A stretch of 64,000 bases of DNA, from positions 1,364,001-1,428,000 of the forward strand of contig JAHRHY010000004.1 of NCBI GenBank assembly GCA_019671135.1. The letters are read 5' to 3'. Numbering within the stretch: the first letter of the stretch is position 1; every line of letters begins with the position of its first letter. Shown here in pieces: positions 33,401 through 46,551 of the stretch. Under the pieces are notes generated by a model that saw only the letters and a program-made list of their open reading frames with translations, searched no databases and was not told the origin of the DNA. Origin of the DNA: Linnemannia hyalina (taxonomy: Eukaryota; Mortierellomycota; Mortierellomycetes; Mortierellales; Mortierellaceae). The position numbers and the translations under genes were made by a program.

Positions 33401-35014
33401 GAGTCCATTCCTCATCGTCGGAACGCCACCGTCCCCGTTCCTATTTTGGTCGTTCCCATTGCCACAAACACCTCCATCACTCCTTCCTTATCAATTCAAC
33501 AGCAGGATCAACAACATCAACATCAAGCGCAACCTGCATCCAACAGGGGAATCACCCGCTCACCAACAACTTGCAAATGCTCCAAGGACAATCGGCACTA
33601 TGCTAACGCATACATGAGCGACACTTTCCCTGGAACCCTCGAATCCATATGGAAACTCCTCTTTGACTCTGATTTCTCCAAAGGCTTTTTGACATCGGAC
33701 CTGATAAAGGGCGCTGATGTCCAGGAGGAGCCCTGGCAGAATGCACCTGATGGTACGACCACCCGTGTGACTCGATACACTCGATGGCTCGGCCTGCCAA
33801 TTGGACCCAAGACGACCAAGGCGATTGTCACAGATGTTTGCGAACACAAGGACTTTGACGACTACATTACGGTCGTGACCACGACATCAACACCCGACGT
33901 GCCCTCTGGAGGGAGCTTCACGACTAAAGTCATGACTTGTCTGAGCTGGGCTGGCCCCAATCAGGTTCTGGTTGTTGTCACTGGAGCAGTCGAGTTTACC
34001 AAGAGCAGCTGGATCAAGGGACAAATCGAGAAAGGTGCGACTGAAGGGTTGACGTTCCACTACAAGGAGGTGAACCCACGCATGCGGAAACACATTGCTT
34101 CCCATCCAGAAGAGTTTGCAAATGGGTCGTCTGTTCCTGCTGGCCAGGATACTCAGGCAACTGCATCGATCTCTGCAACATTAGCTGCTCTAGTGGCGCC
34201 CTCTGTGGATACGAATGGCCATATTAATAGGGCGGATCAGCAGGCAAAGGATATCCAGGAATCAAGGACACAAGCTTCAGCCGAAAACAGTGACGCCAAA
34301 CAATCGACGGCGACATCAGGATCATCGTTGGGCCTGTTCTCGAAGCTCGCGAAGGCACTTGTTTGGGAGTCTGGTGCCGGTGGCAGTAGCAGCAGCAAAG
34401 GCGGCAACGAAGAATCCGACGGCACCGTCTCACACTGGGTTCTGCTCATGGTGTTGGCGATTGTGATGGGAGCCAATGTCTACATCTGGTTCCAGATCTC
34501 GAGCGTCTCCCGGCAGATTGAGCAGATTCAGAACGACATACTTTCAGTCGATCGGGATCACTCCTATAACTACCATGGCCAACACCACCACTCGCCACAG
34601 AAGCATTGGGGATCACAGGCATACGATGAGGCAGGTCAGGACGAGTTTGAGCGGGAAGAGTTATTTGCGCGGGAGCAGGAGGATGCGATGTGGGAATGGT
34701 TGACGGAACGCGAGGCCCGTCATCAGCGGTACCGCCAGGCGACTGGGGTCTTTAGCGAGAGTCGAGCCAAGGTTGAGATGAACAGGCGACAACAGTCCCT
34801 GCGAGATCAGGAGCGTAAGCAACAGCAACAGAGAGCACAGGAGTTTTTTGGGTTGACGGAGACAGAGCTCAGACTGCAGGCCAGGATTGATGAGCTCCAG
34901 GAACAGCTTATGGTGCTCGACCGTCAGGCATCGGACATCAAGATCGATAGCCACCATGTCGAGCAGGAGATTTCTTCCAACACCGCCACCACCTCCTCCT
35001 CCTCCTCCTCCTAG
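30458..35014 (+). CDS. GRAM and VASt domain ER membrane protein (Lam/Aster-type sterol transporter), 1107 aa
   Basis: Five exons: 30458-31304, 32129-32232, 32390-32894, 33005-33073 and 33216-35014 (3324 nt, frame closes). The N-terminal 250 residues are Ser/Thr/Pro-rich. A GRAM (PH-like) domain follows at about 255-375 (FHSHFRTVPDDEKLIEDYGC, GRLYISENHVCFNANIFGW, AIEKR). A VASt/START-like sterol pocket lies at about 620-810 (PGTLESIWKLLFDSDFSKGF, TRYTRWLGLPIGPKTTKA). One transmembrane helix lies at about 914-936 (WVLLMVLAIVMGANVYIW), followed by a Glu/Gln-rich coiled coil. This order matches Lam1-6 in yeast and GRAMD1/Aster in animals, which sit in the ER at contact sites and move sterol from the plasma membrane. 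Intron 1 (824 nt) is much longer than the rest. Confidence 0.92.
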
Positions 35015-35525
35015 TTCCATTCTTGAACAATTGGCGTTCTCATCCCCCGCACACTTCCCCTCCTTTTTTTTAACCTTTTTTGCATTCATGGCATTTGAAC
35101 AAAATAAACACCAGCATTCTGCATATCAATTATATTATGGACGTGGGCCAAACACTTTGTTTTTTTTGTCCACTTCGATTAGATCACGTGCGATGAAGCA
35201 GAACGCGTTCAAGCTCAAGAGTCTTGTGAACTGAGATTAGGAGAGCGTTGGGAGTAAATATGGACACAAAATTTAGTGAAGGAAACCGTTGTCGCGGAAT
35301 CTGAGGATGGCGTTTATTTGAATGCAAATCATCCATCACTGATCTCAGAATTCAGAGATTTGTTAATGGAATGAGGGTTGAAGGTTGAGGGAAAATTATT
35401 TAATTCAACGGGGTATGAAAAAAATCGAGAGACAGGCCCTCATTGATTTCTATCGTTTCTTTTATGCTTTTTTTTTTCGCTTCAAAAGACTAAGACCTCT
35501 GCAACGAACCCGGGCCTACCAATTC
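35015..35525. terminator. Convergent 3' region after the GRAM-VASt gene
   Basis: AATAAA at 35103-35108, about 90 nt after the stop, is a candidate poly(A) signal for the GRAM-VASt gene. TTTATT near 35315 could serve the convergent tomosyn-type gene. No gene is seen. Confidence 0.4.
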
Positions 35526-35870
35526 TTAAAATTCGTACCACTTCTTGTTGGCGTTTCTGGCATTCAATTCACGCGCCGCGGCAAGGAAATCGTTACTGGC
35601 AGCACTCATTTCAGCAGTTTTGTCGCCCAAGATCCCAAGGTTCTTGCCACGCTCGTCCAAGTTCTGCAGGGTCTCATTTATCATTCCTGAGAGGCCACTG
35701 TTGTCTCCCTTGGGTGGCGGTGGAGGTGTGGTTCCGGGGGCTCCCTTGACGCCTGCTCGTTTCAGGATCGGATTCTCTACTCTGTAGTGTTCCCCACCCA
35801 CTATTTTTGTCAAAAGTAAAAAACGTATCAAAGAAGTTAGTTACAACATAGATGTGGGTGCTGCAGCAGG

Positions 35871-35901
<31 letters not shown>

Positions 35902-38900
35902 CACGGGGTTTTGTGGGCAAACTTACAGAGCTCGTCAAGATCTTCTTGACTGGGGGCATCTTCAACAGATTGGCTGGACCCAAACCATCCTCTGGAGACG
36001 ACCACAGTATTGGTAGGCCGGGGAGGGATCTGAATGCCATGATCATACAATTGAATGTACTCGGCCTTCACTTTGTCAGTAGTCGGTGCCTTCTCCTGTC
36101 GCAGACCCTGCGGCGTCTTGATCCACCGGTCATGGCCCCAAAGACTGTACATCCTGTGCTCATACTTGAGGATCGGGACAAAGAGCCGTCCATCCTGCAA
36201 GATCACACTCTCCCTCAATCTCTCAGGCTCAACCACAATCGGGAGGAAGATCTCTCCATTGGGCACAGGGAGTGGGATCAACTCGAGTTTGGGAACACTA
36301 AAAAGTAAAAGTCTTCCAGACTCGGTAATACACAGGATACAGCAAGCACCCCCATGGTAGACCACATTTGCTGCCATGATCCGTCCAACCTTGGCCGACA
36401 GGTTATTGGCAGCAGGTGAGGTGAGGTCGATTTTGTTGATCCTACGAGAGGTGCAGTTCATGTGGAGGCGGATTCCAAATTCGGAGATGCAGACCATGTA
36501 GTTGAGTCGCTGGTGGGCCTTGGTCAAGACTTTGCCCTGGGCTTCCTTGAGAGTAGAGTAGATTGAGGGTTTCGAACTGGCGGTGCTCACGTTCGACTCT
36601 GAAAGCGAAGCATGATGTCCTGCAATGGGACCTAATTCTTCGCGGGACATGCGAGGCTGTGCTGGTGTTGGTGGCGGCGACACTTGTTGATGTTGATGGT
36701 GATGCGCAAGGTCGTGCTGAGCACCAGCAGATGGTTGACTGAGCGAGGAAATCGAAGTCGACCCAGTAGCAACTGTCGAAACCGAGGAGATACTCGAAGT
36801 CGACTGTAGAGCGGCATTGCTGGCGGCCGCAGCGTTCTCAGAGGGCGAGAGAACATTGATGACAGAAGAGTGAACAGTCGCATGCTTCTCCTTTGTCTGG
36901 AAGGTCTCAACCTTGCGAACCGTTCGTGGCTGGAATGGAACTGGGGGAGTGATGGCGAAAATGAAATAGATGCCATTGTTGGATCCAGCGATCAGAAGAA
37001 GGGATGGGACTTTGTCCTGGTCGCTTGTGGTCGAAACAACAAACTGAAGGGTCGTAATCTCGACTGCAATCCTTTGCAAGTCTGTTGCTCCTTGTCCTGG
37101 TCCCGGCTCTGGTGCTGCTCCTGGAGTAGTTGTAGCGCCCGCTGTTGGAGCTGGTGCAGGTGCTGCGCCATCATGCTCCTGATCGTTTCCCTGTGAGCTT
37201 TGCACTCCCTTGTCGCGATCCAGCATAACCACTAGTAGATAAATAAAACCATGTCAGTGTCCATTCAAAGAATTGTTCGTGGGCGATTGGGTTCCATGCA
37301 TTATCATAGGCGCATACCTTTCAGATCCTCAACATGAAGGACGCGCCCTGAGTGGGTGTCGGTGATGGTAAGCGAGTAGAATTCGCCGGATACAGCAACA
37401 CTATCATCAGCAGAGAGAAAGAGTAACAAAGTCAGCGCGTTTAAATAATTTCATCCGCAGGTCACCAGAAAATTAATAACCGCGCAATAATAATTGCACA
37501 TACAGGCCACATGCAGAGACAGCCATAGTGCGGATTCTTCCCAGGTGGGCGCTCGACTTGAACACGACCGAGAAATCAGATCCAGTTGGGAGTGTTGCCT
37601 CAATAAATTGAGGTCGAGGAGGAAGCGAAGGAGATGGAGCACGTTCATAGCCTGCTGGACCGGGAATCAAGCCACCAGGAGGAAGCTCACGAATCGCGAC
37701 CTTGTCAACAGGCGAATATGGAATCAAGTAATCAAGGTCGGAATCGTCTGGAACTGGTGAAAGCGCGCCAGTTTTGTCGGCATTGGGTGAGATGGCCTGC
37801 GGGGATCGAGGGGCGGGGGCCAGGGTCGTCTGGATATCCAAATGCGGAGCCTGCACAGGAGCAACTGGCGCAGGAGCAGCTGGGATGACGGCAGGAACAT
37901 CGAACTCAGGCGCATGAGGCAGCTGAGGAGAGGTCTGGGCTTCCTTGGGCGAGACAGGGTCATGCTGACGGGTCTGACTAGGTTGATGAGTTGAGGTAGA
38001 GTCATGCTGGAGACTTTGGCGAGGTTGTTGAGGCGAAGTGGGCTGACTTTGGAGGTGCTTGTCGTCAACATGTTGGTGTGACCTATCTGTGCCACCAGGA
38101 ACAATATTGTCGCCAAAATGGTTTCCTGGAGCGATTGAGGCGTGCTCCATATGTCCAGCCAAAAGTGCGTCCGCCGACTCATCTGGAGTCATTGCAACGC
38201 TAGAGTTCCGTGACAGTCCTGCATCCTTGGTTATCCGAGTGTAAATCCAGCTCCCATTTGAGAAACCGACCGCCAAGACTTGACTCTGGATTGAAAACTC
38301 AAAAGCAACAATCTCGCCTTGGTTCTTGAAGAACAACGGGGCCAACTCGACAGTCAAGTGATGCAGGGGCCGACTCGTTGCTGATTCCCAGAAGCGAATA
38401 CTGTGGTCATCATGAGTGGTTACCAGGATATCTTTTGACAGCCTCGATTCGTCTACAGGCGCCAATTTCATTCCATGGAGGGGAACTCTTGGGGGTGGAG
38501 CTGTGTGAGTATGGCCCTGGATCAAGTCGTAGTACAGCTCTGCAGGAAGGGGGCCATACATCTTAGAGAGGATTAGCCTTGGCTCGACCAAAGAGAGACA
38601 TGAAGGGACGGTTCTTTGGGCATTGGATTGACTGAACTCAAACGCCCTGACGCCTCCGCGGTTGGTGAGGACCAGGATGGCTATTGGGTCAAAGGCACCA
38701 CCATACCAGGGCGAACTGCGTGGGACGACTAAGAAGTCAAGAAGATCTGTGTCCATTGTCAAAACTTGGTGCCGTTTCGGACGGCGGTAGTCAGCATTGG
38801 CCGGGTAGTCGAAAAGGTGGAGTCCAAACATGTCGATTGATCCAGTCCCGCCGGCGACAATGAGGGTCGTGTCCTCCCTGTTTTCATGCAGACACCACGT

Positions 38901-40246
38901 CAGCTGGTAGATGGGGACAAACTGGTTGGTGGCTCGCTCAACGACAGGCTTGATCCCAGGAACATTGACCTGAATCTCGTGGATGGTTCTTGCCAGGACA
39001 GGTCTTTCCTGCGTGATATCCCAGAAAACAAAGCTGCCGTCGTCGTATCCACTCACAAAGCCAATGCCGTCGGGCTTCCAACTGATGACGGTGACATGAG
39101 GATAGCGACTCTCGTTCATGCCAAACATGCCAGGGCCATCGCCCACCGCGATTCCACCCATGGCGCCAGGAGGGACCTCATAGATAAAGGCGCGGACCAC
39201 GGTCTTGAGCTTTAGATTCCAGAGGATAATTCCTGTGTTGTAAGCGATCAAGAGTTGGTTGCTGTCGGTAGGATGGGTCTTGATCGAGATGACCAAAGAA
39301 TGTCGCGAACCTTCGGGTAGAATGTTGGGGATCTTATATGGAACAGGCTGGCCTCTGTAGACATCGAAAACATCAATGGTGCCGTCCTTGAGACCATGGA
39401 AGAGCCAATTGGATCCTGAGAGGAGTTCAATACAGGTGACCACGCTGCGCGCGTTCCTGACAAAGAGTCGTTGCTTCTTGATGAGGTCAAAGACTGTTAT
39501 GGCGTTCTTGGCATCGACAACGACCAAAACGGGCGCACCCGGCTGAAAGGCCATCATTTTGACCGACACAGCCTCCTCTAGCTCAAGGAAGTACGCGACC
39601 TCGGGCGCGCCTGATACTGCAATTGCGCCTTTGAACGTGCCTGTGGAGAGAGGAACAAGACGAGAGATTGGAAAAGAATAACGAGGGCGTCAGTTGACAG
39701 GTCAGCATGGTACAGAGATCATCTCGTCCGTTTTTTCCCCATGGTTTCACGCCCGTCAACAAGCCCTACTCCCACCCAGCGTTCGCAGTTGACATTCTTT
39801 TGGGACTCTGGAAGAAAAAAAATGGCGGTGCAGATTCTTACCGCTGGCAAGCAACCCCTGGACAGGGTCAACGGCTATGGTAGATATCAAGGCAGGCAGA
39901 CCAAACCTCCTGGTCTAAAGGTCATTTGGTAGTTGTTGTCAAAGAGTTACCGAGCAATTGACAAGGATAAGGAGGCTGTTAGTTATTGGTAAGAGCTTTG
40001 TAGATATTCAATCAAACCCGAATGCAACCATGCAGCAACTGATGCAACGTATTCACGATACGATGCTGTTCACGTGGACGCATGAGCAATTGTAGTGAGT
40101 ACCTCGCAAAAGAAGAGACTCTCCAGGTCGAGGTGCGCCGAGAGGTCTTGGGCGAGTCGTTTGGTACCCTCCTTCTGTAGCACTTGGAGGATACCGCGTG
40201 CGCCCTCGGTCTGCACCACATTCTTTATTTTGTTGAAGAATGCCAT
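35526..40246 (-). CDS. SRO7: Tomosyn/Lgl/Sro7-family WD40 protein with C-terminal R-SNARE-like motif, 1338 aa
   Basis: Six exons: 40246-40103, 39914-39842, 39640-37504, 37400-37318, 37231-35927 and 35800-35526 (4017 nt, frame closes). The N-terminus forms the Lgl-type double beta-propeller: FGLPALISTIAVDPVQGLLA, GWLIPDG-like repeats such as NWLFHGLKDGTIDVFDV, and LLIAYNTGIILWNLK. A disordered Pro/Gln/Ser-rich insertion lies within the second half. The last 60 residues (INETLQNLDERGKNLGIL to NKKWYEF) match the VAMP-like coil that ends animal tomosyn. Family members bind t-SNAREs (Sec9/SNAP-25) and the Sec4/exocyst machinery to regulate exocytosis. Yeast Sro7 lacks this C-terminal coil, so the gene has the ancestral tomosyn layout. 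It shares a divergent promoter with the Trs85 gene. Confidence 0.92.
35871..35899 (-). repeat. T29 tract (coding strand) inside the last intron of the tomosyn-type gene
   Basis: Twenty-nine T on the coding strand in the 126-nt intron 35926-35801. A CTGCTGCAG follows directly and gives a possible early 3' splice site at 35861-35862. The in-frame acceptor is the TAG at 35803-35801, downstream of a TAACTAAC branch-like site. Confidence 0.75.
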
Positions 40247-40678
40247 GGAGGGGTGTTGATGAATGTGGACTTGGGAGAGTGAGATGAAGGGTATATGTAC
40301 AGTGGCGGATGGTAATATGAGAAGGGTGTGTGTGAATGAGTTGAAGAAGAAAAGGAAGAAAGGAAAAAAGAAGAAACGAACGTTGGAGGACAAAAAGAAG
40401 GTTGTCAAACCTGGCCAGGGCACCCTCTCTTCCTCTTCCATCCCACAGCGTTATGTCACGTGTAGCGTCCTTCCTGTTCTCGCTCACCTCACTCTCTCGC
40501 CTTTCACTCATCCTTCGCTTCTTTCCCTTTTCATCCCTCGTCCTGCCTTCCATCTTCGCTGCTCATCCAGCCAGCATTCATCCCTCTCCTTCCTTTTCCC
40601 TTCTCATCTCTCCTGCTCTACCTCCTACTGCGCTAACATAGTTCCACGAAACCCTCCCATTGTAATACCCGCCCTGAC
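40247..40678. promoter_or_regulatory. Divergent promoter shared by the tomosyn-type and Trs85 genes
   Basis: 432 bp between start codons of two membrane-traffic genes. A CACGTG palindrome lies at 40457-40462, near the middle. Both flanks are pyrimidine-rich in the direction of transcription of their gene. bHLH factors are the known readers of CACGTG; co-regulation is inference. Confidence 0.45.
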
Positions 40679-43600
40679 ATGTCATTCACGCTCCAGCACT
40701 CTGGGCGAGACCTCTCAGCAAGAGAGCTGGTCTCGAGAGTCATGAGTCCCAGGGTTGCAGTTATTGCCTCCCAAGGCGCAACCGAAATCTGTCAGGCAAA
40801 CCACATCCCCTCAGTCGTCGACCTGCTCAAGCCCTTTGGCGAGCAAATTGAAGGACGAGGTAAGCGACTCGACCACTTCATTTTCTTCATTATCTATCTG
40901 CGGGTCGCGAAAAATGAATAACGCGTCCCCTTGTTCAACTTCGACTGGATCATTGCTCACATTCATGTTTCCAATTGCATGGCTATCGCTTTGAACCATT
41001 ATAGTCACCGTCCATGGCTCAATGGGCTTGCCCTCCGCTATTGACAACTTTACTCTGCGCTTCACCGAGATGGATCAATTGGAGGAGCCGGATTCAAAAT
41101 CATCCGACCGTTGGCTTGCGGAGGTCGTGCGCGCCGAGGCCAAGGGGTTTGAGGACCGATACAAGATCCAGGACAGGGAGCAAGTGACGAACGAGTATCT
41201 CACTGGTATGGAGAACTCACTTCAATTGCCCTGTCAATGGCCGACATGATGTGCGATGACCACCATGGCTGACTGAGCTTTCGGTTATATAATTACTGTC
41301 ACCTTTTTAGCTCCACCTGGACGCGTGTTTCCATGGTACTCGAGATACCGGGACCTGCTCTTTTCAACGGGAGGCGCATCGGATCATGAGACATTCGACC
41401 ACCCAGTTGCAAGCATTATCGCCATCTCATCCCTATCTCCGGACCCCATCAACGAAATCCACCAATTGAACAACATGAGCACACCCACCCTCGTCTTTGA
41501 TAAAGCCTACATGGACCCTACCATTCTGAAGTACTACGTCCTGATCCACGACAACGCAAGAGGAAACATTGACAAGTAGGTCATTTCTTCTGCAAATGAG
41601 CGGTGTGTGAAGAGATAATCAATTGAAACGCATGCTGTAACTAACGCATGCTGTAACTGACGCCTTTTACATTGGTTTTACTTTGTAGCGCGATGGATAC
41701 ACTGGACAAGATGCGGAGGACATTCGGACTTCACTGCAACATCTTGAAGATCAATTCTGAGGACCCTAGTCAGTCAACTCTGCCCAGGGACAGGAATGCG
41801 CATATCTGGATCAAGAGTGTCGCCCAATCAAGATTGATTGCTATGGGTCATGCTGCAAAGGACGGTTCAACTACCAGGAACTCTGTGTCCTCAACCGGCT
41901 CTGCGACAGCGGGAACACTGTCGGACTTGACATCTCAAAGGAGCTCCATGTCTTCTCCTGTCTACTCTAACAACGGCAACAATTCACCCACTTTTGCCCA
42001 GAACCCAGTCTTCGCGCAACTTGGAAACGATGACGAGGATGGAACTTTTGATCGGGATCATCTGTCATTACCAACAGCAGAGAACAACAAACTCACCCTG
42101 GACCTTCTCCTGCATCCCGAAACGGTGGCCGAGCCATACGGATGCTGTCTCAGCAGTGACGACTTGGGCGCCATCACGCAGATGTTGAGAGAGATGCTTT
42201 CTCAGAGCATTATACCCTACATGGAGAGAAATATTGCGCACTGGAACGAGCAGGTCGCAGTATCTCGGAAAGGTATCGCCGGTCGATTCAGAAGATACTT
42301 TGGTACAGGATCCAAGAATCCTGCAACAGCAATACAGCAGGCACCGACAGCGGGATCAAGCGGGGGTGTTATCTACCCCCATGCATCTCCAGAAGCACAG
42401 ATGCGTAAGCTTGCCGATTGGGCGTTCATGCTTCGGGACTACAAGTTTGCTCTCTCTGTGTATGAGACGGTGAAAAAAGACTTTGCCGCAGACAAGGCCT
42501 GGAAGTACTATGGAGGGGCCCAGGTATGCAATTCGTCTAGGTGTTATTATGTTAAGCTATTATGTCTTGGGGCTTTCGTTGCCAACTCTTGCGTCTTTTC
42601 TTGGTTTTCAAACTATACGCCAATAGGAAATGATTGGGCTTTGTCTTTTGATGTCGCCACAACCATTGGGGTCTAAAAACGATGTCGATCACTACTTTGA
42701 GTCGGCCGTCAACTCGTACATCCACAAAGCTCGCTCGCCTTACTTCGGCTCACGCGCGACACTGATTAGTTACGAGCTATTCAAGCAGAGAAACATGTAT
42801 CGGGAATCACCAGTCTCACTTACCAGAATGACTGCAGATGTAAGCTCATGACTTGTTCTTACATTATATACTCTGAAGTCTATGAATCTTCTTCTTTGAG
42901 CATTAGAGCCTAACCAGTGAGTTATACTTGAACTAGACTTCTGATCTCCGTAACGGCTTGTTCCTCGAGCAAGCAGCGCACTGCTACCTCAGGCATTCCA
43001 GGCCATCAGTACGCAAGTACGCGTTCCACATGATCATGGCCGGCCACCGTTTCAACAAGGCGGACCAAGTACGTCTCTCAGTTCTTAGACAAGCTGTTGT
43101 ACACATTGCCTTTACAGTCGCTTAACATCAACTTCCTTGCTTTATTTTTCCTAACCGTAGAAAGAGCATGCATACCGCTGTTACCAAGCTGCGTCGTTGG
43201 TTTACGACTCAAAGGGATGGGGTCTTGTGGACGATCATATTAGCTGCTCACTTGGACGGCAATCTTATCAACTTGGAAAATCTGAGGAGGTGCTAGACCA
43301 CTACAAGAAGCTGCTGCGTGAAAGCCGCCAGTCGCCTCAACAGCAAGCCGTCTACATGAAGGAGTTTTTGAGCGTTTACAGGGTATGTTCTGGTCCAGCT
43401 TCCTTGCTTTTGCAAGGCCCACGAGATATACGCTCCTGGCAACTAACCCCTCAATCATACTGCCTTGTAGGATTATACCAACAAGATCGAAGCAGACCCT
43501 TTGCGCGAAACCTTCCCAGATTTCCCTCTCCCTGTTGTACTAGGATCGACTGCTCGGATCGTTCTCTCAACATCCCAGGGCGTCAACGAAAACAACGACG

Positions 43601-46449
43601 CATGGGCAGAACTCGAAGTGGGACAACAGAGCTCATCAGGATCAAGCGGATCGCGCACCGTGTCTGCCGTTGGAGGTAAATATTGCGAATAAGCTCAGCA
43701 CGTTGTATTCATGGCATTGAGTTATAGCTTCTAAATTGAAACTTCTTGTTGTGTTGGTAACAGAACTTGTCTTGGCGACGGTGAACATCAAGAACCCTCT
43801 CCAGATTCCTGTTATTTTGACCGACGTAATTCTGGGATGCGAGCACAGCACATCAACCACCTCGTTCACCGTCCCCGTCGACGCCGCAGAGGAGGCTCAC
43901 TTGGCATTGTATGAACAGCTGAGTCCATCTTTCACAGGCAAGGTTTCGTTCAGTGCATTCGATATCGACCGGATCGATCGGGTTATTCTAGAGCCAGGAC
44001 AAATCCGTACACTCAAGTTTGAGATCTTGCCCAAACAGGAGGGTCAGATCAAGATCATGGGTCTACACTGCAATGTGGAGGGTCAGGTTCATGCGTACAA
44101 GGACATTGTCAAGAGGGGAAAACGACTCAACAATACCAAGGAGCAGATGATGTCACAGGTGTACGAGGAAGACAAGAGTCTGGATATTTTGGTGGCGCCT
44201 GAGATGCCTCTGCTGGATGTCGAGTTCCAATCGTCGCCTGAGATGTTGCTGTCTGGAGAGGTCTGCGAGCTCTCATTGGTGATCAAAAACCGCGGCAAGA
44301 AGGGACTCAAGAACCTGACGGTTTGTATGAGCCATCCCACTTTCTTTTGTATTGGCGAGAAGCGATCAGATGGCGATCTTGGACTCTACAGTAAGTTATA
44401 CCCTGAAGAACGCGAAATGCTCTGGTGATGTGATATACTTAGTTGACGCATTCTGACTGTAACACTTTGTGTTTCTGATAGACAAACGTACAGGCAACTC
44501 TGCTATTGAGACGACCCAGGTTGACAATGCCCTCCAGCTGAGCACGACGCAACAGATCATGGACACGGTGTTGGCACCTGGAGAGAGCATCAAGATCCCA
44601 AGCTGGCTGCGCGGAGAAAAGATTGGCAAGCATAACTTTTTGTTTGTATTTTCATACGTGTCGGAGCAGGAGGGTACAGCGATGGGCGTCCGGACGCTTC
44701 GCCATACAATCGCAGCCCAGGTTCTTCCGTCTCTCAAGATCAACGCGTTTACCCGGCCAAGTACCAGGGGGCTGAACGAGTTTATCCTCGGCATTGAGGT
44801 GAGTTGGACGCGTCATATTTGGCTCAAAGAAAGTGTATATTGTAAACCATATGGGAAACTCACGCGCGAAATGCTGTGCCTCGCAATCTGATAGACGGAG
44901 AACCTTCAAACAGTCCCCAACTTTGAATTCCTCCAGATCTCATCCATAAGTGCCTCTTGGGTCATTGAAGCCGTCGATAAGTCAGAGTAAGTTAACTATT
45001 TTTTTCATTGTGCCAAGTTTTATCAGAGAGCTACGAGCAACTAACTGACCCATTTTTGACTTTTTATCCAAACTAGTGATTCTGAGGAGTACAGGAGTAT
45101 TGCGCCACGACAGACAGTTTTCACGTACTACAGGATCAAGAGAAGCGAACAGGCAGCGACTCCAACACTCACTCCTGAAAGATTCACTGCCAAAGCCTTG
45201 GAGAAGCTGGTTATTGGTCAGGAGAAACTCAAAGATGTGCCACCACCCCTGGACCTCCAGCACTGTCATCTTTCCACAGTACGTATCCTCGAAAAGCTTA
45301 TCTTTCTTGACCCTTCTCAGGCAAAACTGTTAAGAACAAAAATACTAATCTTCACATACTTTGACTTGAATAGATGGAGTCACATATCGATTCAACCTCT
45401 CCAGTCCTGAAGTACTTCTCCCGAGCGTCCAGACTAGGTTGGCGTCAGGCCTCCTTGACAGGCCAATTCGCGTCAATCCCTGCAACAGTAGATCGTCGCC
45501 AATTGTTCTCGGTCTATGGCAGCAACGATATTGACCTGGCCCTGTTCTGGAATATACCCAAGATGAACCGCCGTGGCCACCATTACATCATCGGTATCAA
45601 CCTTGGCGTTCAGCAAAACCCCTTCCAACCTATCGACCCTGCAGACGATTTGGACGGAGAGGGCGGGGAGACTGAGACGGCTCGTCGTGCTCTGTATGAG
45701 CAGACTATGAGAGATCAGGCGGCATTGGTCCATGCCTTGACGACAAACCCACAGTTCCGTGATGATAGCCCTGTCAAGATTTGGATCCGCTCTGAGGATG
45801 TCGTCCACCATGACTTCTTGCAATCTAGGTAAGACTGGTTGTTTGAGAAGTGGCAGGGCGGTCGGATACGTGGCCAATGACCCCACATGTACAACGTACT
45901 AACCATGTATTTGACACGGAATAATCTAGGCTTTGCAATACTCCTATCAAGGTCATGATCAAGAACTGCTCATGGAACAAGCATATTGGTTACACACTTG
46001 AAATGCTCTCAAGTAAGGATTCGATGGTCCCTCAAAAGAATCCTGGGTCAACCGACAACCAACAACCACAATCAGCGGTGGCAGATTCGACCAACCCCCA
46101 CGTCAACGCAAACCCCTTTTTCTGGTCAGGACCGACGTTCAGTACCGGATACCTCGAACCATTGGCAGAAGTCGAGATAGTTCTCATGGCTTGCTTCACC
46201 CAGCATGGCGTCTATGATATCAACCGGTGGCGTCTCGCAGTTCAGGTCGTGAAGGCTCAACGGAAGAAGAAGACCATCAAGGCAAATGCAGGATCTGGAT
46301 CAAAGGGACAGCTGACTGGAGCTGACCCCAGTACCAGCACTAGTCAAGATGGCGAACGCGACTCGCTGTTACCGCCTGTTGTTCTACAAGGCATTGGCAA
46401 AGGTTTTATGCAGATGCCCAACTTGGCCCATTACATTCAAGTTTCATAG
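40679..46449 (+). CDS. TRS85: TRAPP complex subunit Trs85/TRAPPC8, 1488 aa
   Basis: Fourteen exons: 40679-40859, 41005-41205, 41311-41575, 41689-42523, 42627-42839, 42937-43068, 43161-43382, 43471-43675, 43764-44390, 44482-44798, 44895-44986, 45077-45278, 45374-45828 and 45930-46449 (4467 nt, frame closes). The N-terminal RVAVIASQGATEICQANHIP, FPWYSRYRDLLFSTGGASDH, TLDKMRRTFGLHCNILKIN and HLNEQ-like helical repeats (LRDYKFALSVYETVKKDF) fit TRAPPC8. The C-terminal third is beta-rich (ATVNIKNPLQIPVILTDV), like the immunoglobulin-like domains of large TRAPP subunits. Trs85 defines TRAPPIII, the exchange factor that activates Ypt1/Rab1 on autophagosome precursors and Golgi membranes. The length is near the human protein and well above yeast (698 aa). 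It is the most intron-rich gene in the window. Confidence 0.92.
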
Positions 46450-46551
46450 ACACTTCTATCCCATCATTTTCTTTTTGGATATTTGCATTCCATTTTCATT
46501 TCTAATAAAAGATAATATCTTGAGTGAAGAATGGTTACAAGACATAGTGAT
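46450..46551. terminator. 102-bp convergent spacer between Trs85 and RMI1 with AATAAA
   Basis: AATAAA at 46504-46509, 55 nt after the Trs85 stop, is the likely poly(A) signal. It lies 43 nt from the RMI1 stop, so the two 3' UTRs must overlap. Confidence 0.5.
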
